From NCBI GenBank assembly GCA_039636865.1, contig CP144172.1:3534001-3598000 (forward strand): a stretch of 64,000 nucleotides of DNA, in the 5' to 3' direction. Positions 17,681 through 26,205 of the stretch are shown piece by piece; position 1 is the stretch's first letter, and each line of letters opens with the position of its first letter. The notes beneath the pieces were generated by a model that was given only the letters and a program-made list of their open reading frames with translations, had not been told where the DNA came from and did no database searches. A program made the translations under genes and the position numbers. This stretch comes from Dermatophilaceae bacterium Sec6.4. GTDB lineage: Bacteria; Actinomycetota; Actinomycetes; Actinomycetales; Dermatophilaceae.

Positions 17681-18978
17681 CACGCCACCCGCTCAGGCAG
17701 TACCTCGCGGGCAGCCTGACGCGAACTGACCTGGATCTGTGGCAGGCGGGAGAGCGGCTGGCGTTCGATCCGTAGACGGAGCTGTTCATGTCGCATCAGG
17801 TACACCATGGCACCGATCACCGTCAGCCCGGTCGCGATGCTGCCGACCAGGATGGTCCACCGGGGTCCCCAGGCGGACCCGATCCACCCGATGATCGGCG
17901 CGCCGATCGGCGTGCCGCCCAGGAAGATCGCCATATAGAGCGACATCACCCGCCCGCGCATCTCCGGTGAGACAGCCAGCTGCACCGTCGCGTTGGCCGT
18001 GGTGAGCACGGTCAGCGCGCACAACCCGGTGGGGATGAGGAAAAGACCGAAGAGCCAGAAGTTCGGGGCCAGTGCAGCTGCGGTCGCAGCGACAGTGAAG
18101 CCCGTCATTGCGATCAGCAGCACCCGTAGCCGAGGCCGCGGGCGCCGCGCCGACATCAACGCCGCAGCCAGCGAACCGACCGCCATGATCGACCCCAGCG
18201 CACCGTAGGCAGTCGCGCCCTGATGGAACTGGGCGGTGGACATGAGAGCGATGGTCAACTGGAAGTTCATTCCGAAGGTACCGAGCATGAAGACCATGAA
18301 CATGATCAGCATGATGTCGGGGCGCTCTCGGACATAGGCCACACCCTCGCGGATACGCCCCTTCCCCGCGCTGCGAGGTGCGGGCCGCAACTCTGCGGCG
18401 CTCAGCAGACTCAGCGCGATCAGGACAGCCACAAAGGAGACCGTGTTGACCGCCAACGTCCAACCGGTGCCCACCGCGGCAATCAACAGGCCGGCCACGC
18501 CGGGACCGATCAACCGCGCACCGTTGAACGACGCACTGTTCAGGCCCACGGCGTTGGCGAGGCGCTCCCGGGGGACCATCTCGGACACGAACGCCTGGCG
18601 CGTGGGGTTGTCGAACGCTGTTGCGACACCCTGCGCCGCGGCAATCAGGTAGACCTGCCAGAGGCTGACGACCGAGCTGAGAACCAAAACCGCCAGCACC
18701 GCGGAGGTCACCGCGAGAGCCGTCTGGGTCGCGAGCAGAACCGTGCGCTTGGAGAAACGGTCGCTCACGGCGCCCGCGATCGGCGCCAGCAGTACGACCG
18801 GCGCGAACTGCAACGCCGTCACGATGCCGAGCGAGGTCGAGTCATGGTCGGTGAGCTGGGTCAGGACCAGCCAGTCCTGGGCAACCCGGCCCATCCAGGT
18901 ACCGACATTGGAGACCAGGGCTCCGGCAGCGTAGATGCGGTAGTTGCGGTATCGCAACGAGGCGAACGTGGGACTCAT
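17680..18978 (-). CDS. MFS transporter, EntS/DHA3-like exporter
   Basis: A 432-residue major facilitator with about 12 TM helices. It opens with the FASLRYRNYRIYAAGALVSNVGTWM pattern typical of the EntS/MefA-like (DHA3) subgroup, and has a DRFSKRTVLL loop (motif A-like) between helices 2 and 3, and FDNPTRQAFVSEMV and NAVGLNSASFNGARLIGP in the following region. The substrate could be a siderophore or drug. It diverges from a response regulator, with an almost perfect palindrome between them, and is followed by a coupled 28-residue membrane peptide. Confidence 0.88.
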   Translation of the reverse strand: MSPTFASLRYRNYRIYAAGALVSNVGTWMGRVAQDWLVLTQLTDHDSTSLGIVTALQFAPVVLLAPIAGAVSDRFSKRTVLLATQTALAVTSAVLAVLVLSSVVSLWQVYLIAAAQGVATAFDNPTRQAFVSEMVPRERLANAVGLNSASFNGARLIGPGVAGLLIAAVGTGWTLAVNTVSFVAVLIALSLLSAAELRPAPRSAGKGRIREGVAYVRERPDIMLIMFMVFMLGTFGMNFQLTIALMSTAQFHQGATAYGALGSIMAVGSLAAALMSARRPRPRLRVLLIAMTGFTVAATAAALAPNFWLFGLFLIPTGLCALTVLTTANATVQLAVSPEMRGRVMSLYMAIFLGGTPIGAPIIGWIGSAWGPRWTILVGSIATGLTVIGAMVYLMRHEQLRLRIERQPLSRLPQIQVSSRQAAREVLPERVA

Positions 18979-19074
18979 CGCGCCACTGCGATACCGCGGA
19001 CGCCTGCGCGACGAGCACTACAGACTCGGCGCGGGTACGCGGTTTCGGGGCAGAGACGTGTCATCAGCATGGCA

Positions 19075-19091
19075 AACCAATTATATTGGTT
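19075..19091. promoter_or_regulatory. 17-bp palindrome, candidate operator
   Basis: AACCAATTATATTGGTT consists of 7-bp perfect arms around TAT. It is strikingly AT-rich for this genome and lies between the divergent MFS gene and the response regulator. It has the size and symmetry of a MarR- or TetR-family operator, but no such gene adjoins it. Confidence 0.5.
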
Positions 19092-19168
19092 GACTATTCC
19101 TTGTGCTGCCCAGCCCGTAACTGGACAGTTCCCAGCTAACCTCCAGGGATGGCGCGAATACTGCACTC

Positions 19169-19864
19169 ATGACCACAGCCGAAGCCCGCCTCCTGATCGC
19201 CGAAGATGAGCTGAATATCCGCGAATTGCTCTGCACGAGCTTACGATTCGCGGGATTTGAGGTGTTCTCGGCCTCGAACGGCGCCGAAGCGGTGGAGGTC
19301 GCGACGACCCAGCAGGTCGATCTGGCCGTGCTGGACGTCATGCTCCCGGACATCGACGGCTTCAGTGTCACCCGCAAGCTGCGTGATCACGGCCAGCAGA
19401 TGCCCATCGTCTTCCTGACCGCGCGCGACGCGACCGAGGACAAGGTCAAGGGCCTCACGGTCGGCGGTGACGACTACGTCACCAAACCTTTCAGCCTCGA
19501 AGAGGTGGTGGCCCGGATCCGCGCGGTACTGCGCCGCACCAGGCTCGATCAGCGCGAGAGCCCCGCCCTGGTCGTCGGTGACCTGGAGTTGGACGACGAC
19601 TCCCACGAAGTCACCCGCGCCGGGAGGGTGATCGAGGTCTCCCCCACCGAATTCAAACTGCTGCGGTACCTGATGCTGAACAATGGCCGGGTGTTGTCTA
19701 AATCTCAGATCATCGACCACGTGTGGGACTACGACTTCCGCGGCGAGCCGGGCATCGTTGAGAGCTACATCTCCTACCTGCGTCGCAAGGTCGACGTCGA
19801 CGCGGTGCCGCTGATCCACACCAAACGCGGAATCGGTTACGTGCTGCGCGCTCCTCGCGAGTGA
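19169..19864 (+). CDS. OmpR-family response regulator (MprA-like)
   Basis: A 231-residue response regulator. The receiver domain (residues 1-125) has acidic residues EDE near the start, phospho-acceptor Asp56 in LAVLDVMLPDIDG, and the conserved Thr (FLTARD) and Lys (DYVTKPFSLEE). A winged-helix DNA-binding domain of OmpR type (about 135-231) includes SPTEFKLLRYLMLNNGRVLSKSQII and YLRRKVD. Its stop overlaps the kinase start (GTGA). With the kinase and HtrA protease downstream it mirrors mycobacterial MprA-MprB-PepD, an envelope-stress system. Confidence 0.93.
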   Translation: MTTAEARLLIAEDELNIRELLCTSLRFAGFEVFSASNGAEAVEVATTQQVDLAVLDVMLPDIDGFSVTRKLRDHGQQMPIVFLTARDATEDKVKGLTVGGDDYVTKPFSLEEVVARIRAVLRRTRLDQRESPALVVGDLELDDDSHEVTRAGRVIEVSPTEFKLLRYLMLNNGRVLSKSQIIDHVWDYDFRGEPGIVESYISYLRRKVDVDAVPLIHTKRGIGYVLRAPRE

Positions 19865-21423
19865 GTTCACACCGCAACTCGATCTGGCGTCGCGGTCTAC
19901 GCGAGCTGCACGAGCTGCCGTTGCGGCTGCGGCTGTCCGCCTTGCTGGTCGCGATGCTGATGGTCGGCCTTCTGGTCACCGGAACCGCTGCCACCTACGA
20001 GTTGCGCGGCTTCCTGCAACGCCAGGAGGACGTCGAACTTCAGGTGACCTCCGGGCAGTTGGTCGCCGCGTCGGTAGCACGTCACCAACAGCCCGGATCT
20101 CCTGCGCCGTCGCCCTCGATCACCCGCAACGGGTATGTGGTCCGGCTGCAGTGGACCACCGACACGCCGCAGGACTATTTCCGCAGCGGTACCAGCCAAC
20201 CGCTGTTCCCCACCCTGAGTCCGACGTCGCCGCAGGTACGCGATGGCAAGCCGTTCACCGTTGGTTCCGTCAACTCCAACAGTTCGTGGCGGGTCGTGGC
20301 GGGCACCACCGTCGTTGACGGGGTCGCCGTTCCTTACGCCGTGGCGGCCTCACAGGACAGTCTGCATGCGACGGTCGACCGACTCGCAGCCATCGTGGCG
20401 CTCGCCGGTCTGATCGTGCTGCTCGCTTTCGCGGTGCTGGGTTGGTACGCCGTGCGCCGGACCCTGCGCCCCCTCACCAATATTCAGAGCACGGCCCGCC
20501 GGATCGCCGCCGGCGACCTCACCCAACGCATCCCGGTGCATCAGACGCGTGACGAGGTTGCCAGCCTGGCCCACTCACTGAACCTGATGCTCGGGCGCAT
20601 CGAAGTCTCGTTCGCAGCCCGGCAGGCATCCGAGGAGCGGATGCGGCGTTTCGTGGCCGACGCGTCCCACGAGCTGCGCACGCCGCTGGCGTCCGTACGC
20701 GGCTACGCCGAGCTGTACCGGATGGGTGCCGTGACCGGCGCGAAAGACGTCGCTGCAGCGATGCGCCGCATCGAGGACGAGGCAACCCGGCTGGGAATGA
20801 TGGTTGATGAGCTGCTGTTGCTGACCCGACTGGATACGCCCGAATTCGGACCGGGCGAAGCCGGCCGCCCGTTCACGGCGGTCGACCTGACCGTCCTCGC
20901 GGCGGATGCGGTGCAGGATGCCCGGGCGCGCGCGCCGCATCGCACAATTCGGATACTCAGCCTGCACGGCCCGCTGCAGGCGACCATGGTGTCCGGCGAT
21001 GACGCAGCACTGCGCCAGGTCCTGACGAACCTGCTGACCAACGCCCTGCGGTACACCCCCTCCGATACGCCGATCGAGGTACTGGTGGGTTATCAGAAGG
21101 ACGCGGATGAGACTGCACACGTCATCGTGCGCGATCACGGGCCGGGTGTGGAGGCAGCTCTGAGCGAACGGGTCTTCGAGCGGTTCTACCGGGCGGACGC
21201 CGCTCGCAACAGCGCGCACGGTGGCAGCGGGCTCGGGCTGGCCATCGTCTCGGCCATCATCACCTCGCATCAGGGCACCGTGGCGCTCACCCGGACCGCC
21301 AGAGGGGGTGCGACCTTCACCATCGGGATACCGTCAATCGCACAGCGGCCCCACAAGAAGCGCGAAGGTTCGAACAAGATTTCTGTCGCAAACTGGACCG
21401 CAGATCAGATTCATGCCGAATGA
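19861..21423 (+). CDS. Sensor histidine kinase (MprB/TcrY-like)
   Basis: A 520-residue membrane kinase. TM1 is about residues 18-42, followed by an extracytoplasmic sensor loop of about 130 residues, and TM2 at about 174-198. A HAMP domain (RRTLRPLTNIQSTARRIAAGDL) precedes the H-box ASHELRTPLASVRGYAELYR (His near 270). The ATPase domain has N-box LTNLLTNALRYTP, G1 VRDHGPGV and G2 GGSGLGLAIV. The GTG start overlaps the regulator stop. Nine bases separate its stop from the HtrA gene, whose product may share its signal. Confidence 0.92.
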   Translation: MSSHRNSIWRRGLRELHELPLRLRLSALLVAMLMVGLLVTGTAATYELRGFLQRQEDVELQVTSGQLVAASVARHQQPGSPAPSPSITRNGYVVRLQWTTDTPQDYFRSGTSQPLFPTLSPTSPQVRDGKPFTVGSVNSNSSWRVVAGTTVVDGVAVPYAVAASQDSLHATVDRLAAIVALAGLIVLLAFAVLGWYAVRRTLRPLTNIQSTARRIAAGDLTQRIPVHQTRDEVASLAHSLNLMLGRIEVSFAARQASEERMRRFVADASHELRTPLASVRGYAELYRMGAVTGAKDVAAAMRRIEDEATRLGMMVDELLLLTRLDTPEFGPGEAGRPFTAVDLTVLAADAVQDARARAPHRTIRILSLHGPLQATMVSGDDAALRQVLTNLLTNALRYTPSDTPIEVLVGYQKDADETAHVIVRDHGPGVEAALSERVFERFYRADAARNSAHGGSGLGLAIVSAIITSHQGTVALTRTARGGATFTIGIPSIAQRPHKKREGSNKISVANWTADQIHAE

Positions 21424-21432
21424 GGAGTTTTA

Positions 21433-22974
21433 ATGTCGCAGGACCAGTCCCCCGACCAACCGCAGGGACCGTCGGCGGATGGTGACCGTCCGCACACCGA
21501 CCCGTCCAGCACCCAACCCATCCCTGCGCAGCAGCCGACCTATGGCCAGTACGGAGCCCAGGGTCAGCAGAACCAGCCAAACCAGCCAAACCAGCAGGGT
21601 CAGTCCTCCCCCTACGGCCAACGGAGTCAGCAGGGGCAGCAGGGCCAACAGAGCCCCTATGGGCAGCAGAACCAGCAGGGTCAGGGGCATGGTCAGCCTG
21701 GTCCGTACGGCCAGCAGAGTCAGAACCGGCCCTCGCCCTACGGGCAGAACCCCTACGGCGCTCCCGGACAGTCGTCGCAGCAGGGCGCATTCGGACAACC
21801 CTCGAACGGTTCATCCAACCCGATGACCACCCCACCGACCCCGTCCGGCACCACCAGGCGCCGGTCCCGAGGCGTGTGGTTCGCGGTGCCGATCGCCGCC
21901 ATCCTCGCCGCCGCGCTCGCGTCCGGCACAACGTATGCCCTGACCAACAACCCCGACAGCGCGTCGGGCGGCACGGGCAGCCCGAGTGTCAAGATCAACC
22001 CCTCCGATTACCAGAACAACAATGCCGTCAACTGGACCAGCGTCGCGTCAAAGGTCAGCCCGTCCGTCGTCTCGATCACCGTCAGGGTGGGCAACAGTGG
22101 CGACCAGGGGTCCGGTGTGGTGCTGGACAAGTCCGGAGACATCGTGACCAACAACCACGTCGTCGCCGCGGCGAAATCATCCGGCTCGGTGCAGGTCACT
22201 CTGAGCAACAACAAGACCTACTCCGCCAAGATCGTGGGCACCGACCCCAGCACCGACCTGGCCGTGATCAAAATTACGAACGCGCCCAGCGACCTGACGG
22301 CCATGCCGTTCGGCAGTAGCAAATCACTCGTCGTGGGACAGCCCGTAATGGCGGTCGGAAATCCGCTCGGTCTGTCCGGTACCGTCACGACGGGAATCAT
22401 CAGCGCTCTCAACCGCCCGGTCACCACATCTGAAGCACAGGCAGGTCAGGCCGCCGATCCGGTAGTCACCAATGCCATCCAGACCAGTGCTGCCATCAAC
22501 CCGGGCAACTCCGGCGGTGCACTGGTGAGCGCCAGCGGTAAATTGATCGGGATCAACTCCTCGATCGCGACTCTGGGTCAGAGTTCGCAGACCACGCAGT
22601 CGGGCAATATCGGCATCGGTTTCGCCATCCCGGTCGAGGTTGTCAACAACATCACCGGCCAGCTCCTCAAGAGCGGCAAGGCAGTCCACGCTCAGCTCGG
22701 CGTCACGGCCGGTACCGCCATCGCCAAGGTGGACGGCGCCACGCAGGCCGCAGCGCAGGTCAAATCGGTTAAGTCCGCCAGCGCCGCCAGCCGCGCCGGC
22801 CTCAAGGTCGGCGACTTCATCATCGATGTCGACGGACAATCTGTCGCCGGGAGCGATTCGCTCGTCGGATTCGTGCGTGCACGCAACGTGGGAGACAAAG
22901 TGAAGCTGACAGTGATTCGCAACGGCAACAAGCAGGACGTCACCGTCACGCTCGGCAAAGCGCCGAGCAACTAA
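21433..22974 (+). CDS. HtrA/DegP-type membrane-anchored serine protease with PDZ domain
   Basis: A 513-residue PepD-like protease. The first about 140 residues are a low-complexity Gln/Pro/Gly/Tyr-rich cytoplasmic tail with repeated PYGQ-type units. One TM helix follows (about 149-170). The trypsin-like domain carries the triad His242 (TNNHVV), Asp275 (STDLAV) and Ser360 (NPGNSGGAL). A PDZ domain fills the last about 100 residues (AGLKVGDFIIDVDGQ). It degrades or refolds exported proteins outside the membrane. It is the third gene of the two-component operon and is followed by a strong terminator. Confidence 0.93.
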   Translation: MSQDQSPDQPQGPSADGDRPHTDPSSTQPIPAQQPTYGQYGAQGQQNQPNQPNQQGQSSPYGQRSQQGQQGQQSPYGQQNQQGQGHGQPGPYGQQSQNRPSPYGQNPYGAPGQSSQQGAFGQPSNGSSNPMTTPPTPSGTTRRRSRGVWFAVPIAAILAAALASGTTYALTNNPDSASGGTGSPSVKINPSDYQNNNAVNWTSVASKVSPSVVSITVRVGNSGDQGSGVVLDKSGDIVTNNHVVAAAKSSGSVQVTLSNNKTYSAKIVGTDPSTDLAVIKITNAPSDLTAMPFGSSKSLVVGQPVMAVGNPLGLSGTVTTGIISALNRPVTTSEAQAGQAADPVVTNAIQTSAAINPGNSGGALVSASGKLIGINSSIATLGQSSQTTQSGNIGIGFAIPVEVVNNITGQLLKSGKAVHAQLGVTAGTAIAKVDGATQAAAQVKSVKSASAASRAGLKVGDFIIDVDGQSVAGSDSLVGFVRARNVGDKVKLTVIRNGNKQDVTVTLGKAPSN

Positions 22975-22981
22975 CGCTGTT

Positions 22982-23028
22982 CAGCAGAACGGGGCTCGAC
23001 CGGGATCCGGTCGGGCCCCGTTCTGCTG
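22982..23028 (+). terminator. Terminator after htrA-like gene
   Basis: CAGCAGAACGGGGCTCGACC (22982-23001), 7-base loop, and its 20-base complement (23009-23028) with a single T-G wobble. It starts 7 bp after the stop codon. There is no long U-tract, which is common for high-GC actinobacterial terminators. Confidence 0.85.
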
Positions 23029-23140
23029 CCTGTGGATAACTTCTGGGACCACGGTCGCTGCACCGTAGCGTGCGGTGACAACGGGTCAGCCAACCGGGCG
23101 GCCCGACAGATTTCCACCCGATATTTTCCCAGGAGAAGCA

Positions 23141-23446
23141 ATGACTGCAGGCAACAGCGGCGCATTCGCCGTCGACAGCGGCCAGCTCACGCAGCACAGC
23201 ACTGACGTGACAATGATCGCCGAACAGATCCACGACTCGATGAACACGATGCGCGTCAAACTGGAGTCGCTACAGGGCTCGTGGAAAGGTGCGGCCGCAG
23301 GTCAGTATGTCCAACTGCACCACGAGTGGGAGGTCGCCCAGGAGAGGGTACGGATCGCGCTGGAGGACATCAGTTCCTCCCTCGCCCGAGCAAGCAGCGC
23401 CTACTCCTCTGTCGAGCAACAGGTCACAGCCGTTTTTCGGCCATAG
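23141..23446 (+). CDS. WXG100 (ESAT-6-like) family protein
   Basis: A 101-residue helical protein with the central W-x-G turn (GSWKGAAAGQY) between two helices, the WXG100 signature of ESX/type VII substrates. ATG 23141 follows AGGAGA. No ESX ATPase, membrane component or second WXG100 gene is present nearby, so this is an isolated copy whose secretion system, if any, is encoded elsewhere. It is also possible that it acts inside the cell. Family assignment is secure. Confidence 0.85.
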   Translation: MTAGNSGAFAVDSGQLTQHSTDVTMIAEQIHDSMNTMRVKLESLQGSWKGAAAGQYVQLHHEWEVAQERVRIALEDISSSLARASSAYSSVEQQVTAVFRP

Positions 23447-23455
23447 TGCACTGAA

Positions 23456-25486
23456 TCAAAGCGTGGCCGCCACCTCGGTCGCCTGCCGTATCGCTCGTTT
23501 GGCATCCACTTCGGCGGCCACGTCTGCCCCACCGATCAGATGACGTTTCGGGTCCTGGGCATCGGCCAGATCGCACACAGACTCCTGACCGGCGGCGATG
23601 ACGATCGTGTCGACCTCCAGCAACAGCTGCTCGGACCGGCCCTCGCTGTCAGTGTCGTCGCCGGAGCGGACGGTGACGTGTAGGCCGTCGTCGTCGATCA
23701 GGTCGTAGGTGGCGCCGCCGATGAACGTCACTCCGCTGTCCTTAAGCGTCTGGCGATGCACCCAGCCGGTGGTCTTACCCAGGCCTTTGCCCAGCGGTGC
23801 CGGCTTACGCTGCAGCAGGTAGACGGTGCGAAGCGGCTCGTCCCCGCTCTTGGGTCCCACGCCACCTCGCGCTTCCTGCGGGTCGAGCACTCCCCAGCGC
23901 GATTTCCAATGCTTCAGCGACTCTCCGCTCTCGTGCAGCAGGAATTCACTCACGTCGAAGCCGATCCCGCCGGCGCCGATCACCGCGACCCTGGGGCCGG
24001 CGGTAGCGCGCCCACTCAACAGGTCGTCGTACATCACGACGGTGAGGTGTTCGATGCCCGGGATCGAGGGCCGACGGGGCTTGACCCCGGTAGCGACGAT
24101 GGTGTGATCGAACCCCGCAAGGTGACTTTCGTCCACCCGGATGCCGGTACGCAGCTGCACACCGAGTACCTCCATCCGACGCGTGTAGTAGCGCAGCGTC
24201 TCGGCGAACTCCTCCTTACCGGGAATCCTCATCGCGTACCGGAACTGGCCACCGATCTCGTCCTGCTGCTCGAATACTGTGACCTGGTGCCCGCGCTCCG
24301 CACTCGCGACTGCGGCAGCGAGCCCGGCCGGTCCGGCACCGACGACCGCGACCTGCTGCGCCGCGTGCGGGCCGACGGGGATCAACCGCAACGTGGTCTC
24401 GTGCCCGGCGCGGGGGTTGACCAGGCAACTGGCCCGCTTGTTGGCGAACGTGTGGTCCAGACAGGCCTGGTTGCACGCGATACAGGTGTTGATCTCATCG
24501 CCGCGCCCTTCCCGGGCCTTGTTGACGAACTCAGGATCGGCCAGCAACGGGCGAGCCATCGAGATCAGGTCGGCGTGGCCGTCGGCCAGGATCTGCTCGG
24601 CCACTTCTGGGGTGTTGATCCGGTTGGACGCCATCACTGGTATCCCGACGTGCTCGCGCAGCTGGCCCGTGACGGAGGCGAAGGCCGCACGCGGCACGGA
24701 GGTGACGATGGTGGGGATCCGGGCCTCATGCCAGCCGATCCCGGTATTGATGACCGAGGCGCCGGCAGCTTCGATGCGCCCTGCGAGCTCGACTGTCTCC
24801 TCCCAGTCCTGCCCATCCGGCAGCAGATCCAGCAATGACTGCCGGTAGATCAGCAGGAAGCCGGCTCCTACCGATTCGCGCACCCGACGGACGACCTGCT
24901 CGGGGAAACGCATCCGATTGCTCGCGCTGCCACCCCACTGATCGGTGCGCTCGTTGGTGCGTGCCGCGAGGAACTGGTTGATGAGGTAACCCTCCGAACC
25001 CATGATCTCGATGCCGTCGTAGCCCGCCTGCATTGCCAGCCGCGCTGCCTTCGCGAAGTGGCTGATGGTGCGCTCGACGTCCTTTCCGGACATAGCGCGT
25101 GGCGCGAACTTGCTGATCGGGCTCTTCACTGCGCTCGCCGACTTCACGAAGGGGTGGTAGCCGTAACGACCGGCGTGCAAGATCTGCATCGCGATCCGGC
25201 CGCCGGCCTCATGTACTGCCTCGGTGATGACCTTGTGCTTGTCGGCCGCCCGCGAGGATGAGAGCTCCGAGCCTGCCGGTAGCAACCAACCGGTCTTGTC
25301 GGGCGCGAAACCGCCGGTGATCAGCAGGCCGGTGCCACCGCGCGCGCGCTCGGCAAAGTACTCCGCGAGCTCGCCGAAGTGCCTGGAGCGATCCTCCATC
25401 CCGGTGTGCATCGAGCCCATCACGACCCGGTTAGGCAGCGTGACGTCACCGATCGTGATCGGGGCGAGCAGTCTGTCGTAGGACAT
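23456..25486 (-). CDS. NADPH-dependent 2,4-dienoyl-CoA reductase-like flavoenzyme
   Basis: A 676-residue FadH-type enzyme. The N-terminal OYE-like FMN barrel (residues 1-340) includes PNRVVMGSMHTGMED, the catalytic-region RYGYHP, YDGIEIMGSEGYLINQFL and RTDQWGGS-type segment. A 4Fe-4S cluster is held by C-x2-C-x3-C plus a later Cys (CIACNQACLDH...ASC). The C-terminal half has FAD/NAD binding motifs (VVGAGPAGLAAAVASAERG and VIGAGGIGFDVSEFL). It reduces unsaturated acyl-CoA intermediates or related enones. It follows a PadR regulator gene in the same direction, separated by 26 bp. Confidence 0.92.
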   Translation of the reverse strand: MSYDRLLAPITIGDVTLPNRVVMGSMHTGMEDRSRHFGELAEYFAERARGGTGLLITGGFAPDKTGWLLPAGSELSSSRAADKHKVITEAVHEAGGRIAMQILHAGRYGYHPFVKSASAVKSPISKFAPRAMSGKDVERTISHFAKAARLAMQAGYDGIEIMGSEGYLINQFLAARTNERTDQWGGSASNRMRFPEQVVRRVRESVGAGFLLIYRQSLLDLLPDGQDWEETVELAGRIEAAGASVINTGIGWHEARIPTIVTSVPRAAFASVTGQLREHVGIPVMASNRINTPEVAEQILADGHADLISMARPLLADPEFVNKAREGRGDEINTCIACNQACLDHTFANKRASCLVNPRAGHETTLRLIPVGPHAAQQVAVVGAGPAGLAAAVASAERGHQVTVFEQQDEIGGQFRYAMRIPGKEEFAETLRYYTRRMEVLGVQLRTGIRVDESHLAGFDHTIVATGVKPRRPSIPGIEHLTVVMYDDLLSGRATAGPRVAVIGAGGIGFDVSEFLLHESGESLKHWKSRWGVLDPQEARGGVGPKSGDEPLRTVYLLQRKPAPLGKGLGKTTGWVHRQTLKDSGVTFIGGATYDLIDDDGLHVTVRSGDDTDSEGRSEQLLLEVDTIVIAAGQESVCDLADAQDPKRHLIGGADVAAEVDAKRAIRQATEVAATL

Positions 25487-25512
25487 CGGTGTTCTTCTTT
25501 CCTCAGGTTCTG

Positions 25513-26097
25513 TCAGCATTTTCGGTCGCGGTCAGCATCTTCAATCGTGGACAGCGCGGGTATGCGCTCGGTGAGTACGGTCAACATCTCGTCGCACCAG
25601 TCCACGTAGCTGCGCTCTTGACGGATACCACCGCGCAGCACGAGGTAGACGGGTAGTTGCCGATCGGGGATGGCTGCCAGGTTGCAGAAGTTCGCTGCCA
25701 GATCGGCTTCGTAGCGCGTCAACCGCTGCTGATGCTCGGTGCGTTGCTGGCCGATATCCGCGTAAATGGCAGTCGCATCCCCGAACGGCAGGGCACGCAC
25801 CTTGACCGCCAGGTCGCTGCGCAGCGGCTCACGCCGGCTCGGGGTCGCCGTCCACGCAGCCAGTTCGGCGCGGCCCTGCGGCGTCAGGTCGTAGACCTTG
25901 CGATCGGGTCGACCATGACCCTGCTCAACGGTGCCGTACACCGACTGGGCAGCTTCCAGACGTGCCAGCACCCGGTAGATCTGCTGATGGGTGGCGGTCC
26001 AGAAGAAGCCGATCGAGGCATCGAAGCGACGCGTCAGGTCGTACCCGCTTGCGGCACGTTCGGCCAGCGACGTGAGAATCGCATGATCGAGGGCCAT
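25513..26097 (-). CDS. PadR family transcriptional regulator
   Basis: A 194-residue PadR regulator. The N-terminal winged HTH (residues 1-80) shows HAILTSLAERAASGYDLTRRFDASIGFFW and the conserved HQQIYRVLARLEAAQSV recognition region, followed by the wing RPDRKVYDLTPQG. The C-terminal dimerisation helix region is of the longer (Vir-like) type. It lies first in an operon with the dienoyl-CoA reductase and has a near-perfect palindrome 13 bp upstream of its start, suggesting autoregulation and control of the reductase. Confidence 0.9.
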   Translation of the reverse strand: MALDHAILTSLAERAASGYDLTRRFDASIGFFWTATHQQIYRVLARLEAAQSVYGTVEQGHGRPDRKVYDLTPQGRAELAAWTATPSRREPLRSDLAVKVRALPFGDATAIYADIGQQRTEHQQRLTRYEADLAANFCNLAAIPDRQLPVYLVLRGGIRQERSYVDWCDEMLTVLTERIPALSTIEDADRDRKC

Positions 26098-26110
26098 GCA
26101 CGTAGTTTCA

Positions 26111-26128
26111 TATGCACCTCAGTGCATA
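26111..26128 (-). promoter_or_regulatory. PadR-type operator palindrome
   Basis: TATGCACctcaGTGCATA has perfect 7-bp arms with a 4-base centre and lies 13 bp upstream of the PadR start codon. It resembles the ATGT/ACAT-type palindromes bound by PadR proteins. Probably the autoregulatory site for the padR-reductase operon. Confidence 0.6.
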
Positions 26129-26205
26129 GTCAAGACGTCCCGGGTCCCCCTCCCCAGTAACCCGACGCTCGACCGGCGAGTGGGCGGCAGAGGCTCGCTC
26201 GTCGC

